Source of the DNA: an uncultured Pelagibacteraceae bacterium
GTDB taxonomy: Bacteria > Pseudomonadota > Alphaproteobacteria > Pelagibacterales > Pelagibacteraceae
Assembly (NCBI GenBank): GCA_902558705.1
Contig: CACEEW010000004.1
Location: 19,474 to 83,473, forward strand
Direction: 5' to 3'
DNA length: 64,000 bases
Shown here piece by piece: positions 1-9,359 of the stretch; the stretch's first letter is position 1; every line of letters begins with the position of its first letter. Both the position numbers and the translations under genes were made by a program. A model generated the notes under the pieces. The model did no database searches. It saw nothing but the letters and a program-made list of their open reading frames with translations, and was not told where the DNA came from.

Positions 1-231
1 GTAAAAGGGATAAAGGCTGACAAAATTAAAATTAAAAAATTTTTAGATAATTCTTTAATGTTAGTTACTGCACTAGCACCTCATATTGGCTACGACAATG
101 CTGCTAAGATTGCTAAATCAGCTTTAAAAAAAGGAACTACTTTGAAAGAGGAAGCTTTAAAAACTAACTTGATTAGTAAAAAAGATTTTGAAAGAATTGT
201 AGATCCTAAGAAAATGATCTACCCAAAATAA
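1..231 (+). CDS. fumC: Fumarate hydratase class II, C-terminal fragment
   Basis: This is the last 76 codons of an open frame that enters from the left edge and stops with TAA at 229-231. The segment with LVTALAPHIGYDNAAKIA, then KGTTLKEEAL and a closing FERIVDPKKMI matches the C-terminal end of class II fumarases, which interconvert fumarate and malate in the TCA cycle in the cytoplasm. The catalytic core lies outside the window, so the call rests only on this conserved tail. Its last 13 bases overlap the 3' end of the convergent AsmA-like gene. Confidence 0.85.
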   Translation, partial: VKGIKADKIKIKKFLDNSLMLVTALAPHIGYDNAAKIAKSALKKGTTLKEEALKTNLISKKDFERIVDPKKMIYPK

Positions 232-1703
232 GATAGAAAAATATTATTAACAAAGCTTTTAAATGTTATTTTATTAAAAACTTTCTCATCACTTGAATTG
301 AAATTCATTATAAATCTATCTAATTTTTCATTCGATTTACCATCAATCCTAAAATTATCAAAAGAGACCTCTTTATCAATTATGTCATAATTGAAATCAA
401 ATTCTATTTTTTCTAATTTTTTTCTTAAATCTTTACTAATTTGAAAATATCTAAAGAAGTCGTCTTTTTCTTTAATAGTTATCAACATTCTACCATTAAA
501 ATTAATTGTATCCTCGTCATAATCTATTAAACCCTCGACTAATGATAAATCTATATTTTTCTTCCATTTAACATTTGATTCAGAAAAAGTTAAATCACCT
601 TCCTCTATTCTCAATTTTAAACTTAAATCAGCGAAACGATCAAAATCAACTATTTTTTTTATATTAATATTTACTTCAGCATTCAAATTTTCATTACTTA
701 TTATTTGAGTTTTAATAATATCATTTATTAATGGATTATTAATTAATTCTGAAAACTTTAAATTTTGGTAATTTAAATTTGAGACCATATAAAAAGGTTT
801 AAATTCAATATTCCCATCATAAGTTTTATTAGAGTCCACTAAAGAAAAATCTAATGAATTTTTTTTAAGCTTATAATTTATTAGGTTATTTTTATTTTTA
901 AAATTTATTTTTAAAGATCCAATCTTGTTTTCCTCTCTATAATTAATTTGATTTTCAATTTTTAACCTTAATTTATTCAAAAATAAGGTTGTAAATGAGG
1001 TTTGATTTAATTTATCATTTTTGATTATAATCTTATATGGAATATTAAAAATCTTATTTTTCGATGAATAAATATTTTTTAGATTCTTAAAATCAAAATA
1101 AAATTTACCATTATCAATTTGGTTTATAAATAAAACTTCTTCATCTTGATCTGAAAAAAAAATACTACTATTTTTAATAATAAGTTTTTGCCTATTTGGC
1201 TCAGCTTCTAAAATATTTTTAAAAAAATTTAAATCGGATTTTTGAATATTAAATTCAAGTTTATTGAAAATTAAGTCTTTAATTTTAATCTGATCAAATT
1301 TAAAAAAATTTTTGAACCCTATGAAAACTTTCAAGTTATTTGCAACTGCTATTTCTTTTTTATCATTTAATATGGATAAATTTTTTGTAACAAAATGAGG
1401 CTTTGGAAATAAGCCATAATTAATTTCATCACTAAAATCTATTCTAATTTGATATTTTAAAAAAACCTGATTCTTTATTTCTTTTTGAATTAAATCTTTA
1501 TTGTATGATATTGGAAGTAAAAAGTAAGCAAGGGTCAAAAAAATAATTCCTGCAAACACTAAAATAACTCTATTATCTCTAGTGAATTGAAATTTTTTAG
1601 GATTTGAGATGAATGATCTCAGCTTGTTAAAATAGCTTTCTATTAAATTATTTATAGATAAGATTTGTTTTCCAATTTTTTTAAATGATAAATTTTTTCC
1701 CAT
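219..1703 (-). CDS. AsmA-like inner-membrane-anchored protein
   Basis: A 494-residue protein with a charged N-terminus of about 45 residues and one hydrophobic segment at about residues 46-65 (VILVFAGIIFLTLAYFLLPI), followed by a long region of alternating beta-type sequence. The stretch after the membrane segment (DEINYGLFPKPHF, then LSILND) resembles the start of AsmA/TamB-type proteins, which sit in the inner membrane with a periplasmic body and are linked to envelope lipid transport. That family link is from general pattern, not an alignment; the rest is poorly conserved. It diverges from uvrD with only 34 bp between the starts, and its stop lies inside the end of fumC. Confidence 0.55.
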   Translation of the reverse strand: MGKNLSFKKIGKQILSINNLIESYFNKLRSFISNPKKFQFTRDNRVILVFAGIIFLTLAYFLLPISYNKDLIQKEIKNQVFLKYQIRIDFSDEINYGLFPKPHFVTKNLSILNDKKEIAVANNLKVFIGFKNFFKFDQIKIKDLIFNKLEFNIQKSDLNFFKNILEAEPNRQKLIIKNSSIFFSDQDEEVLFINQIDNGKFYFDFKNLKNIYSSKNKIFNIPYKIIIKNDKLNQTSFTTLFLNKLRLKIENQINYREENKIGSLKINFKNKNNLINYKLKKNSLDFSLVDSNKTYDGNIEFKPFYMVSNLNYQNLKFSELINNPLINDIIKTQIISNENLNAEVNINIKKIVDFDRFADLSLKLRIEEGDLTFSESNVKWKKNIDLSLVEGLIDYDEDTINFNGRMLITIKEKDDFFRYFQISKDLRKKLEKIEFDFNYDIIDKEVSFDNFRIDGKSNEKLDRFIMNFNSSDEKVFNKITFKSFVNNIFLSYFG

Positions 1704-1737
1704 AAAAATTGGAACAAGTTATAATTAATAATTAAAA

Positions 1738-3771
1738 ATGTTAAACTCTGAATATATTAAAAATCTAAATAAAGCTCAAAAAGAGGCTGTTATGCACCTT
1801 GATGGGCCTCTATTAATAGTTGCAGGAGCAGGTTCGGGAAAAACAAAAGTCCTTACTACGAGAATAGCTAACATTATTAAGGAGAAAAAAGCGTATCCCA
1901 ATCAGATCTTAGCAGTAACTTTCACAAATAAAGCAGCAAAAGAAATGCAATTAAGAGTGAGTAAAATTCTTGGCTCTGCTGCTACAGGATTATCTTGGTT
2001 AGGAACCTTTCATTCTATATGTGCTAAACTTTTAAGAAAACATGCTCCGGCAGTAAATCTTAATTCAAATTTTACAATTATTGATACTGATGATCAAATA
2101 AGATTAATTAAAAATATTTGTAAGGCAGAAAACATTGATATTAAACAGTTGGCGCCAAGATATATTTTAACAATAATTGATAGATGGAAAAATAAAGGTT
2201 TCTATCCAGATGAGGTTATAATTAATCAAAAAGATATCTATGAAAAAACTGTGTTACCAATATATAAAATTTATCAACAAAAACTTACTGACCTAAATTC
2301 TTGTGATTTTGGAGATTTAATTTTACATGCTGTAAAGATTTTAGAAAAAAATTTAGATATTAGAGAAATTTATTCTAAAAATTTCAAATATATTTTAGTC
2401 GATGAATATCAGGATACAAACTTTATTCAAAGTAAGTGGTTAAAATTACTCTCAGATAAAAATAAAAATATCTGTTGTGTTGGAGATGATGATCAGTCTA
2501 TTTACAGTTGGAGAGGTGCAGAAATAAAAAATTTCTTAGAATTTGATCAAGTTTATGAAAATACAAAAGTAATTAGACTTGAAGAAAACTATCGATCTAC
2601 TGAAAATATTTTATCTGTTGCATCAAATCTAATATCAAATAATCAAAATAGAGTTGGTAAAACCCTTAAAACTACAATGGAAGAAGGAGAATTAGTCAAG
2701 TTAAATTGTTTTAAAAATGGAAAAGATGAAGCAATTGGTATTTCTGATGAAATCGAAAAGTTAAAAAAAAAATACACATATAATAATATTACAATTCTTG
2801 TAAGAGCAATATTTCAAACAAGAGAATTCGAAGAAAGATTTTTGAAAATTGGTTTACCTTATAGAATTTTGGGAGGTACAAAATTTTATGAAAGAGCTGA
2901 AATCAAAGACTGTGTAGCTTATTTGAGATTAATATATCAAGAGAAGGATGATTTGGCTTTTGAAAGAATAGTGAATAATCCAAAACGTTCAATTGGAGAA
3001 AGTTCTCTTAAAAGTATTCATGAATATTCTAAAAAGTATAAAATTTCTTTGGAAAGTTCGTCAAAGAAAATGATACAAGAAAATCTAATCAAACCTAAAG
3101 CAAAAATTGGTTTATCTTCATTTTTAGAATTAATTTTTAAATGGAGAAATGATTTAAAAATAAAAAAAATAAATCACGTAAAGTTACTTCAATTGGTCCT
3201 AGATGAATCTGGCTATTCTACAATTTTAAAAAATAAAAAGGATATTGAAAATGAAAATAGGCTTGAAAATATTAAAGAACTTTTAAGTGCAATGAAAGAA
3301 TTTGATAATTTAGAGAGTTTTTTAGAGCATGTCTCTTTGGCTACTTCGGTTGATCAAGAATGGGAGGGAGAAAAGATTAACATGATGACAATGCACGCAG
3401 CAAAAGGTTTGGAATTTGAAGTTGTTTTTTTACCAGGTTGGGAGGAAGGTCTATTTCCCCATCAAAAATCTATTGAAGAAAAAGGTCAAAGTGGCCTTGA
3501 GGAAGAAAGAAGATTGGCATATGTCGGACTGACAAGAGCTAAAAAAAAAGCAATTATATCGTTTTCTATGAATAGATTTTATCAAGGTGATTGGATTGAT
3601 AGTATGGCTTCAAGATTCATTGATGAACTACCAGAAAAATATTTGGAAAAAAATTCATTTTTTGATGAAGAAAAAGAGGAATTAGAAGAATTTGAATTTA
3701 ATCAAGATTTTGATGATGACGATAACATCAAAAGTCCAGGATGGATAAGATATCAAAAACGAATTAAATGA
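1738..3771 (+). CDS. uvrD: UvrD/PcrA-type superfamily 1 DNA helicase
   Basis: A 677-residue 3'-5' DNA helicase that would unwind DNA in nucleotide-excision and mismatch repair. Visible helicase motifs in order: the Q-motif region NKAQKEAV near residue 11, Walker A AGAGSGKT at 29-36, motif Ia TFTNKAAKEM, the DEYQDTN Walker B, the GDDDQSIYSWRGA motif III region, EENYRST (motif IV), MTMHAAKGLEFE (motif V) and YVGLTRAKK (motif VI). The C-terminal tail is acidic and shorter than in Escherichia coli UvrD. A TATAAT box at 1720-1725 lies just upstream of the ATG and there is no clear Shine-Dalgarno sequence. The end overlaps the next gene by 4 bp (ATGA), suggesting translational coupling. Confidence 0.93.
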   Translation: MLNSEYIKNLNKAQKEAVMHLDGPLLIVAGAGSGKTKVLTTRIANIIKEKKAYPNQILAVTFTNKAAKEMQLRVSKILGSAATGLSWLGTFHSICAKLLRKHAPAVNLNSNFTIIDTDDQIRLIKNICKAENIDIKQLAPRYILTIIDRWKNKGFYPDEVIINQKDIYEKTVLPIYKIYQQKLTDLNSCDFGDLILHAVKILEKNLDIREIYSKNFKYILVDEYQDTNFIQSKWLKLLSDKNKNICCVGDDDQSIYSWRGAEIKNFLEFDQVYENTKVIRLEENYRSTENILSVASNLISNNQNRVGKTLKTTMEEGELVKLNCFKNGKDEAIGISDEIEKLKKKYTYNNITILVRAIFQTREFEERFLKIGLPYRILGGTKFYERAEIKDCVAYLRLIYQEKDDLAFERIVNNPKRSIGESSLKSIHEYSKKYKISLESSSKKMIQENLIKPKAKIGLSSFLELIFKWRNDLKIKKINHVKLLQLVLDESGYSTILKNKKDIENENRLENIKELLSAMKEFDNLESFLEHVSLATSVDQEWEGEKINMMTMHAAKGLEFEVVFLPGWEEGLFPHQKSIEEKGQSGLEEERRLAYVGLTRAKKKAIISFSMNRFYQGDWIDSMASRFIDELPEKYLEKNSFFDEEKEELEEFEFNQDFDDDDNIKSPGWIRYQKRIK

Positions 3772-5468
3772 TAAAAAAGCGAATTAAAAAATTAATTAAT
3801 AGATTCGATAAATATAAAATTGATGGCTATGTAATTCCTAAAAATGATGAGTTTTTTTCCGAATATTCAAAAAATGATAGATTAAAAACGATATCAAATT
3901 TCACTGGTTCAGCAGGTTATTCTGTTATCTTAAAAGATAAATATTATTTATTTGTTGATGGAAGGTATACAATTCAAGCTGATAAAGAGTCTGGTAAAAT
4001 TTTTAAGATAGTAAGTTACGATAAAATTGTAAATTGCAGTTTATTTAAAAATCTTACTTTAGGAGTTGATCCAAAAATATTTACTTCTCAACAAATTAAG
4101 AGATATTTTAGCAAACACAATAAAGTTAAGATTATTAAAGAGAATCTAATTGATCAAGTATATAAAAAAAAATCTTTTTTTCATAAACCTTTCTTTTCAA
4201 TCGAAGATAATATAGTTGGGGAAAGCTATGAAGCGAAGCTTTTAAAAATCAAAAAATATCTTAACAAAAATAATTCAGATTTAATGTTTATAACTGCCCC
4301 TGAGAATGTTGCATGGTTGTTGAACATCCGAGGATTTGATAATCCCAATAGTCCAATACCAAACTGCCATTTATTGATAGATAAAAAGAATAATCCATAT
4401 TTGATTTGTGAAAAAAAGAAGGCCAAAAAGATAGTTTTAGAAAAAAAAATTAGGAAAAAACAAGTTATAGAATTTAAAAATTTTGAAAAACTCATCGAAG
4501 ATCTCAAGGGAAATAAAATAATTATTGATTATAAAACTTGTTCATTATTCTTTGAGAATATTTTAAAAAAAAAGTTTAAGATTTTAAAAAAAGAAGATCC
4601 TATTTATTTATTTAAATCAATTAAAAGTAATAAAGAAATAAAAAATATGATTTCTAGCCATATAATAGATGGTGCTGCTCTAACTAAATTTCTTTATTGG
4701 ATGAAAATAAAGAATAGGAAAAAGATTACTGAATATGAAGCTCAAAACAAATTAGAATATTTTAGAAAAAAAAATAAAAAATATCTTTATCCAAGTTTCA
4801 ATACTATCGCTGGGACTGGATCTAATGGAGCTATTGTTCATTATAGAGCAACAAAAAATAATTCTAAAAATATAAAAAAGAGTGACATTTTTTTGTGTGA
4901 CTCAGGAGGGCAATATAAATATGGAACTACTGATGTTACTAGGACAATTTGTTTCTCAAAACCAAAAAAAAGAATAAAGAATATTTTTACCAAAGTTTTA
5001 AAAGGTCATATTGCAGTTTTTCAGTCTGATCTAACTAAATATAAAACTGGCAAAGATATTGACATACGGGCGAGAAAATTTTTAAAAAAAGTTAATTTAG
5101 ATTATGCCCATGGAACAGGACACGGTGTTGGTTTCTTTTTGAATGTTCATGAAGGACCACAATCAATCTCTAAATTTAATAAAATTAATATTCAAGAGGG
5201 CATGATTTTAAGTAACGAACCAGGCTTTTATAAAAAAAATGATTTTGGGATAAGAATTGAAAATTTAGTTTATGTAAAAAAAATTCAAAATAAGCTTTTT
5301 TTTGAAAATCTAACCTTAGCTCCAATTGATAAAGATTTAATTAATCATAACCAATTAACTAAAGATGAAAAAGATTACTTATTTAAGTATAATTTAGAAG
5401 TTTATTCTAAACTTTATAATTACCTTAATATTAATGAAAAAAAGTGGCTAGCTAGTTTTATTTATTAA
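3768..5468 (+). CDS. pepP: Xaa-Pro aminopeptidase (M24B family)
   Basis: A 566-residue metallopeptidase predicted to remove N-terminal residues next to proline. The two N-terminal creatinase-like domains begin with KIDGYVIPKNDEF and the SNFTGSAGY segment. The C-terminal pita-bread domain shows the metal-binding positions: two Asp in CDSGGQYKYGTTDVTR, His in HGTGHGVG, Glu in NEPGFY and Glu in IRIENLV. The three-domain length fits the larger XPNPEP/APP-type group rather than short bacterial PepP. It follows uvrD with a 4-bp overlap, and its last 21 bases overlap the convergent ligA end. Confidence 0.9.
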   Translation: MIKKRIKKLINRFDKYKIDGYVIPKNDEFFSEYSKNDRLKTISNFTGSAGYSVILKDKYYLFVDGRYTIQADKESGKIFKIVSYDKIVNCSLFKNLTLGVDPKIFTSQQIKRYFSKHNKVKIIKENLIDQVYKKKSFFHKPFFSIEDNIVGESYEAKLLKIKKYLNKNNSDLMFITAPENVAWLLNIRGFDNPNSPIPNCHLLIDKKNNPYLICEKKKAKKIVLEKKIRKKQVIEFKNFEKLIEDLKGNKIIIDYKTCSLFFENILKKKFKILKKEDPIYLFKSIKSNKEIKNMISSHIIDGAALTKFLYWMKIKNRKKITEYEAQNKLEYFRKKNKKYLYPSFNTIAGTGSNGAIVHYRATKNNSKNIKKSDIFLCDSGGQYKYGTTDVTRTICFSKPKKRIKNIFTKVLKGHIAVFQSDLTKYKTGKDIDIRARKFLKKVNLDYAHGTGHGVGFFLNVHEGPQSISKFNKINIQEGMILSNEPGFYKKNDFGIRIENLVYVKKIQNKLFFENLTLAPIDKDLINHNQLTKDEKDYLFKYNLEVYSKLYNYLNINEKKWLASFIY

Positions 5469-7478
5469 TCTAAGCCATTCAGATTGGTTTATAATTTTTA
5501 TATTTAATTGTTTGGCAGCCTCAATTTTTCTATTTGTAGGTTTTTCACCTATAATTAAATAATCAAGTTTTTTTGATACATTACTAATTATTGATCCTGA
5601 ATTTTTTTCTATTAAAGATTTAGCCTCAGCTCTACTTATACCGTTTAATTTACCAGTTAACATAAATGTTTTATTACTTAAAACTCCACCCTTTTTATTT
5701 TCTGTAGCCCTTTTAATATTTAAAATTTTTTGAAGATTATTTATTATATTTAAATTGGTTTTATTTTTATAAAAATTTTTAATAGAATTAATTTGTGTTT
5801 CTCCTATTCCATCAATATTTAGTAAATCATCAAATTTATCATCTTTTGAAAGATTAACAAAACTCTCTGGTGATTTAAGTGTTTTGGCTATCAATTTTGC
5901 ATTCTCAAAACCTATATGCCTTATTCCAAGTGAATAAATAAATCTTTCAAATGAAATATTTTTTTTTTTATCTATTGCATATTTTAAATTTAAAACCGAT
6001 TGTTTTCCCCAGCCATCTAAAGTCTCTATCTTTTCAAAATTAAGATTGAATATATCTTGTGGTAATCTCACAAATTTTAATTTCCAAAAATTTTCAACAA
6101 TTTTTTTTCCAAAACCATCAATGTTAAATGCTTCTTTTGATACAAAATGTTTGATTTTTTCTATTGCAATTTTTTCACACTCATAACCTTCACTAGAACA
6201 TCTTCTAACTGCATCTTCTCTTTTTGTAATGGTGTTAAAGTCTTTTATTGTTTTTGCTCCGCAAGAAGGACATTCTTTAGGAAAATGGTATTTTTTAGAG
6301 TCTTTAATTCTTTTTTTTAAATCTACTTTGACAATATGAGGTATGACATCACCAGCTCTTTCTACGATAACTGTATCGTTTATTCTAATATCTTTTCTTA
6401 TTATTTCATCCTCATTATGGAGAGTTGCATTTGAAACAACTACCCCACCAATATTTATTGGTTTTATTTTTGCTACAGGAGTTAACGCTCCTGTTCTTCC
6501 TACCTGAATATCTATGTTAAGTATTTTGGAAACACCCTTATTGGCAGAAAATTTGTGAGCTATTGCCCATCGAGGAGAGTTTGCTACATTTCCTAAACGT
6601 TTTTGTAAATTAAAATCATTAATTTTATAAACAATCCCATCAATATCAAAATCAATCTCATTTCTTTTTTTCTCTATTTCATAATAATTATTCATTAAAT
6701 TTTGAACACCTTTTAAAGTTTTATTGAATGGATTTGTTTTAAATCCCCACTCCTTTAATTTTTGTAAATATTCATTTTGTTTTTGGACTTTCATTCCTTT
6801 TTCATGACCAAATGTATAAGCTATAAATTTGAGAGGAATTTTCTTTGTATCATTTGGATTTTTTTGTCTCAAAGAACCCGATGCAGCATTTCTAGGGTTT
6901 GCAAATTTATCTTTAATTTTTTCAAAATCTTTATTGCCAATAAAAACTTCACCTCTTACGTCAATATCATCTGGAAAATCTTTAATTAAAATTTCTTTTG
7001 GTATATCAATTATTGTTTTTAAATTTTGAGTAATATCTTCTCCTTCTTTGCCATCACCTCTAGAAAGACCCATTACAAATTTTCCTTTTTTATAAGTCAA
7101 TGATGCTGAGATTCCATCTATCTTTGGTTCAGCACTATATTCAATTTCGAAGAGACTATCCTTATCTAAAAAATTAATTATCTTTTTTTCAAAATTAATT
7201 AAATCCTCCTCAGAAAATGCATTTGACAGGGAAAGCATTGAAACTTTATGAAGAACTTTTTTAAAAGTTTTTGAGGGCTTATAACCAACTTTTTTTGAGG
7301 GAGAATCCTCACTTTTTAAAAAATTGTACTTTTTTTCTAATGAGAAAATTTCGGATTTAATTTGATCATATTCTTGATCCTCAACAAGAGGCTTGCTTAA
7401 TTCATAATAATGTCTGTTGAGATTAATTAGATTTTTGATTTTCTTTTGGTACTCTTTCTTAATTTTAATTTTGTCCAT
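5448..7478 (-). CDS. ligA: NAD-dependent DNA ligase LigA
   Basis: A 676-residue ligase that seals nicks during replication and repair using NAD+. Visible features: the Ia domain at the N-terminus, the adenylation motif EPKIDG with catalytic Lys119, the RGDGKEGEDIT segment, an OB-fold region, a zinc finger with CPSCGAK and two further cysteines in CSSEGYEC, helix-hairpin-helix repeats (LLNIDGIGE) and a C-terminal BRCT domain (GGVLSNKTFMLTGKL onwards). Its length is close to the family norm of about 670 residues. It is the last gene of the dcw-linked run, starting one base after bamD ends, and its 3' end overlaps pepP. Confidence 0.96.
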   Translation of the reverse strand: MDKIKIKKEYQKKIKNLINLNRHYYELSKPLVEDQEYDQIKSEIFSLEKKYNFLKSEDSPSKKVGYKPSKTFKKVLHKVSMLSLSNAFSEEDLINFEKKIINFLDKDSLFEIEYSAEPKIDGISASLTYKKGKFVMGLSRGDGKEGEDITQNLKTIIDIPKEILIKDFPDDIDVRGEVFIGNKDFEKIKDKFANPRNAASGSLRQKNPNDTKKIPLKFIAYTFGHEKGMKVQKQNEYLQKLKEWGFKTNPFNKTLKGVQNLMNNYYEIEKKRNEIDFDIDGIVYKINDFNLQKRLGNVANSPRWAIAHKFSANKGVSKILNIDIQVGRTGALTPVAKIKPINIGGVVVSNATLHNEDEIIRKDIRINDTVIVERAGDVIPHIVKVDLKKRIKDSKKYHFPKECPSCGAKTIKDFNTITKREDAVRRCSSEGYECEKIAIEKIKHFVSKEAFNIDGFGKKIVENFWKLKFVRLPQDIFNLNFEKIETLDGWGKQSVLNLKYAIDKKKNISFERFIYSLGIRHIGFENAKLIAKTLKSPESFVNLSKDDKFDDLLNIDGIGETQINSIKNFYKNKTNLNIINNLQKILNIKRATENKKGGVLSNKTFMLTGKLNGISRAEAKSLIEKNSGSIISNVSKKLDYLIIGEKPTNRKIEAAKQLNIKIINQSEWLRLINKTS

Positions 7479-7479
7479 C

Positions 7480-8328
7480 TCAATTGATAAGAGATTTAAA
7501 TTTTTTTAGAAAACTATTGCTCTTTTTTTTATAAGTTTTAAATCTCTCCTTTTTTTTTATCTTATAGTTTTTATTAAATAAACTATAAGAATTTTCATAC
7601 CATTTTGATGATTGATAATTATAGCCTAATAATTGAGCATATTTTTCAGCCTCATCAATTAAACCAAGGGTATAATGCACTTCAACTAATCTATGTAATG
7701 CCTCCTCAGCATAAATAGTTGTATCATATACATCTATAATTTTTCTAAATCTATTTATAGCTGGTATCCATTTTTTTTTGTCAAAATAGTATCTAGCTAT
7801 GTACATTTCCTTTGCAGCAAGAATATCATTAATTAAGTCTATTTTAAATTCAGCATCCATAGCATATTCAGTATCAGGGTAATTTTTTATAACTATTTGA
7901 AAATTTTTTTTTGCTTTAATTATTGCTTGTAAATCTTTTTTTTCATCAACAATTTGTTCGTAATAACAAACTGAAAGTAAATAATAAGCATAACCTAAAT
8001 CTTTATGCAATGGATACACTTTTATAAACCTTTCTAGCTCTGCAATAGAGTCTCCATAATAATCTTGAGAATAATACGAATATGCTGCCATCAAAGCAGC
8101 TTTAGGCGCCCATTTACTTTGTGGAAATAATATTTCAGCTTCATTAAATTTTTTTGCTGCATATAAAACGTCACCATCGTCTAAAGCTTCTAATCCGCCC
8201 TGATAAGCTTCAAGCACTTGAAAATCTAGATTTTTTTCATTGATTGTAGATTGTTGAATACTTTCTTTTGAGCAGGAATTGCCAAAAACAAGAAGTATTA
8301 AAAGTAAAAAAATCTTAAGTTTAATCAT
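7480..8328 (-). CDS. bamD: Outer-membrane assembly lipoprotein BamD
   Basis: A 282-residue protein with a lipoprotein signal: a hydrophobic stretch (LKIFLLLILLVFGNSC) places a cysteine at residue 19. The mature part consists of TPR-like helical repeats, including GDVLYAAKKFNEAE, PQSKWAPKAALMAAYS and DLGYAYYLLSVCYYEQI, typical of BamD/ComL/YfiO. BamD is part of the BAM complex, which inserts beta-barrel proteins into the outer membrane. Position between lpxC and ligA is the usual alphaproteobacterial arrangement, except that recN, often found between bamD and ligA, is absent here. The lipobox is loose (FGNSC instead of L-A/S-G/A-C). Confidence 0.9.
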   Translation of the reverse strand: MIKLKIFLLLILLVFGNSCSKESIQQSTINEKNLDFQVLEAYQGGLEALDDGDVLYAAKKFNEAEILFPQSKWAPKAALMAAYSYYSQDYYGDSIAELERFIKVYPLHKDLGYAYYLLSVCYYEQIVDEKKDLQAIIKAKKNFQIVIKNYPDTEYAMDAEFKIDLINDILAAKEMYIARYYFDKKKWIPAINRFRKIIDVYDTTIYAEEALHRLVEVHYTLGLIDEAEKYAQLLGYNYQSSKWYENSYSLFNKNYKIKKKERFKTYKKKSNSFLKKFKSLIN

Positions 8329-8375
8329 ATTTGTTTTATATAGATTTAACTTACAATTTAAAAGATCTATATAAC

Positions 8376-9296
8376 CTATGCAATTGATCTTAATAAACTT
8401 TTATTTATGATAGTGTGTGGAAGGTTTCTTTCTTGAATTTCAATGATTGAAAAATTTTCTTTGTTTTGGAATACCTTTTTTAATAATTGATTAGTTAAAT
8501 AATGGCCACCTTGAGAACAATTTACACTAGCTACAATTCTATAACCACTGGTGTAAAGATCCCCAATACAATCAAGTATTTTATGATTAACAAATTCTTT
8601 AGAATTTCTAAGTTTTTCTTTGTTTAATATTTCAGAACCTTTTACTACAACTGCGTTATCTAGACTTCCACCTTTTGCCAGTCCATTTTTTTTAATTTTT
8701 TCTATATCTTCATACAAACAAAAAGTTCTAGAGTTGAAAATGTCATTCAAATCATCCTCATAAACATTAACTTTATTTTTTTGATTTCCTATTACAGCAT
8801 TGTCATATTTTAATTGAAAATTAATATCTAAACTTAATTTAGAGGGTTCGATAGATATTGATCTTTCACCCTCATTGAATGATATTTTTTTTTTAATTTT
8901 TATAATCTTAATTGGGACTTCACTTTGTTTTAATCCACTAATGATTAACTTTTCAATAAATTCTTTTGCTGAACCATCTAAAATGGGGACTTCTTCATTA
9001 TCAATTTCAATTAAAGCATTGTCTATTCCCAATCCAAATAATGCACCCATCAAATGCTCTATCGTGGAAACTTTAACACCAAAATCATTAGATATTGTGG
9101 TATTAAGTGAGGTGTTGGTAACATTTGCAAAACTTGGAAATATTAAATTGTTATTTTTTAAATCAACTCTTTTAAATATAATTCCAGTGTTAGGTTCTGA
9201 AGGATTAATAGAAATATTAACAATTTGGCCACTATGAAGACCCACTCCTTTAAATTTTACAGGATTGTTAATTGTTTTTTGGTTTAATAAAGTCAC
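8376..9296 (-). CDS. lpxC: UDP-3-O-acyl-N-acetylglucosamine deacetylase LpxC
   Basis: A 306-residue zinc enzyme that commits the cell to lipid A synthesis by deacetylating UDP-3-O-acyl-GlcNAc. Diagnostic motifs: TINNPVKFKGVGLHSGQ at the start, VSTIEHLMGALFGLGIDNA with the first zinc-ligand His, SRTFCLYEDIE, and NHKILDCIGDLYTSG with the HKxxDxxGD zinc/catalytic set. Length matches the family. It lies downstream of the ftsA-like gene in the standard dcw-to-lpxC order, separated by a 63-bp gap that holds only a small hairpin. An LPS-bearing Gram-negative envelope is implied. Confidence 0.96.
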   Translation of the reverse strand: MTLLNQKTINNPVKFKGVGLHSGQIVNISINPSEPNTGIIFKRVDLKNNNLIFPSFANVTNTSLNTTISNDFGVKVSTIEHLMGALFGLGIDNALIEIDNEEVPILDGSAKEFIEKLIISGLKQSEVPIKIIKIKKKISFNEGERSISIEPSKLSLDINFQLKYDNAVIGNQKNKVNVYEDDLNDIFNSRTFCLYEDIEKIKKNGLAKGGSLDNAVVVKGSEILNKEKLRNSKEFVNHKILDCIGDLYTSGYRIVASVNCSQGGHYLTNQLLKKVFQNKENFSIIEIQERNLPHTIINKSLLRSIA

Positions 9297-9359
9297 AAGG
9301 CACTTTTAAGCCTGAAGATCAAAAAACTGAAAACAACAAATATTACTGTAAAATACAGG

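Noticed and set aside
9346..9358. Small perfect hairpin CTGTA-AAA-TACAG between lpxC and the ftsA-like gene
   Set aside because: A 5-bp stem without a T run is too weak for a terminator, and it matches no operator I can name.
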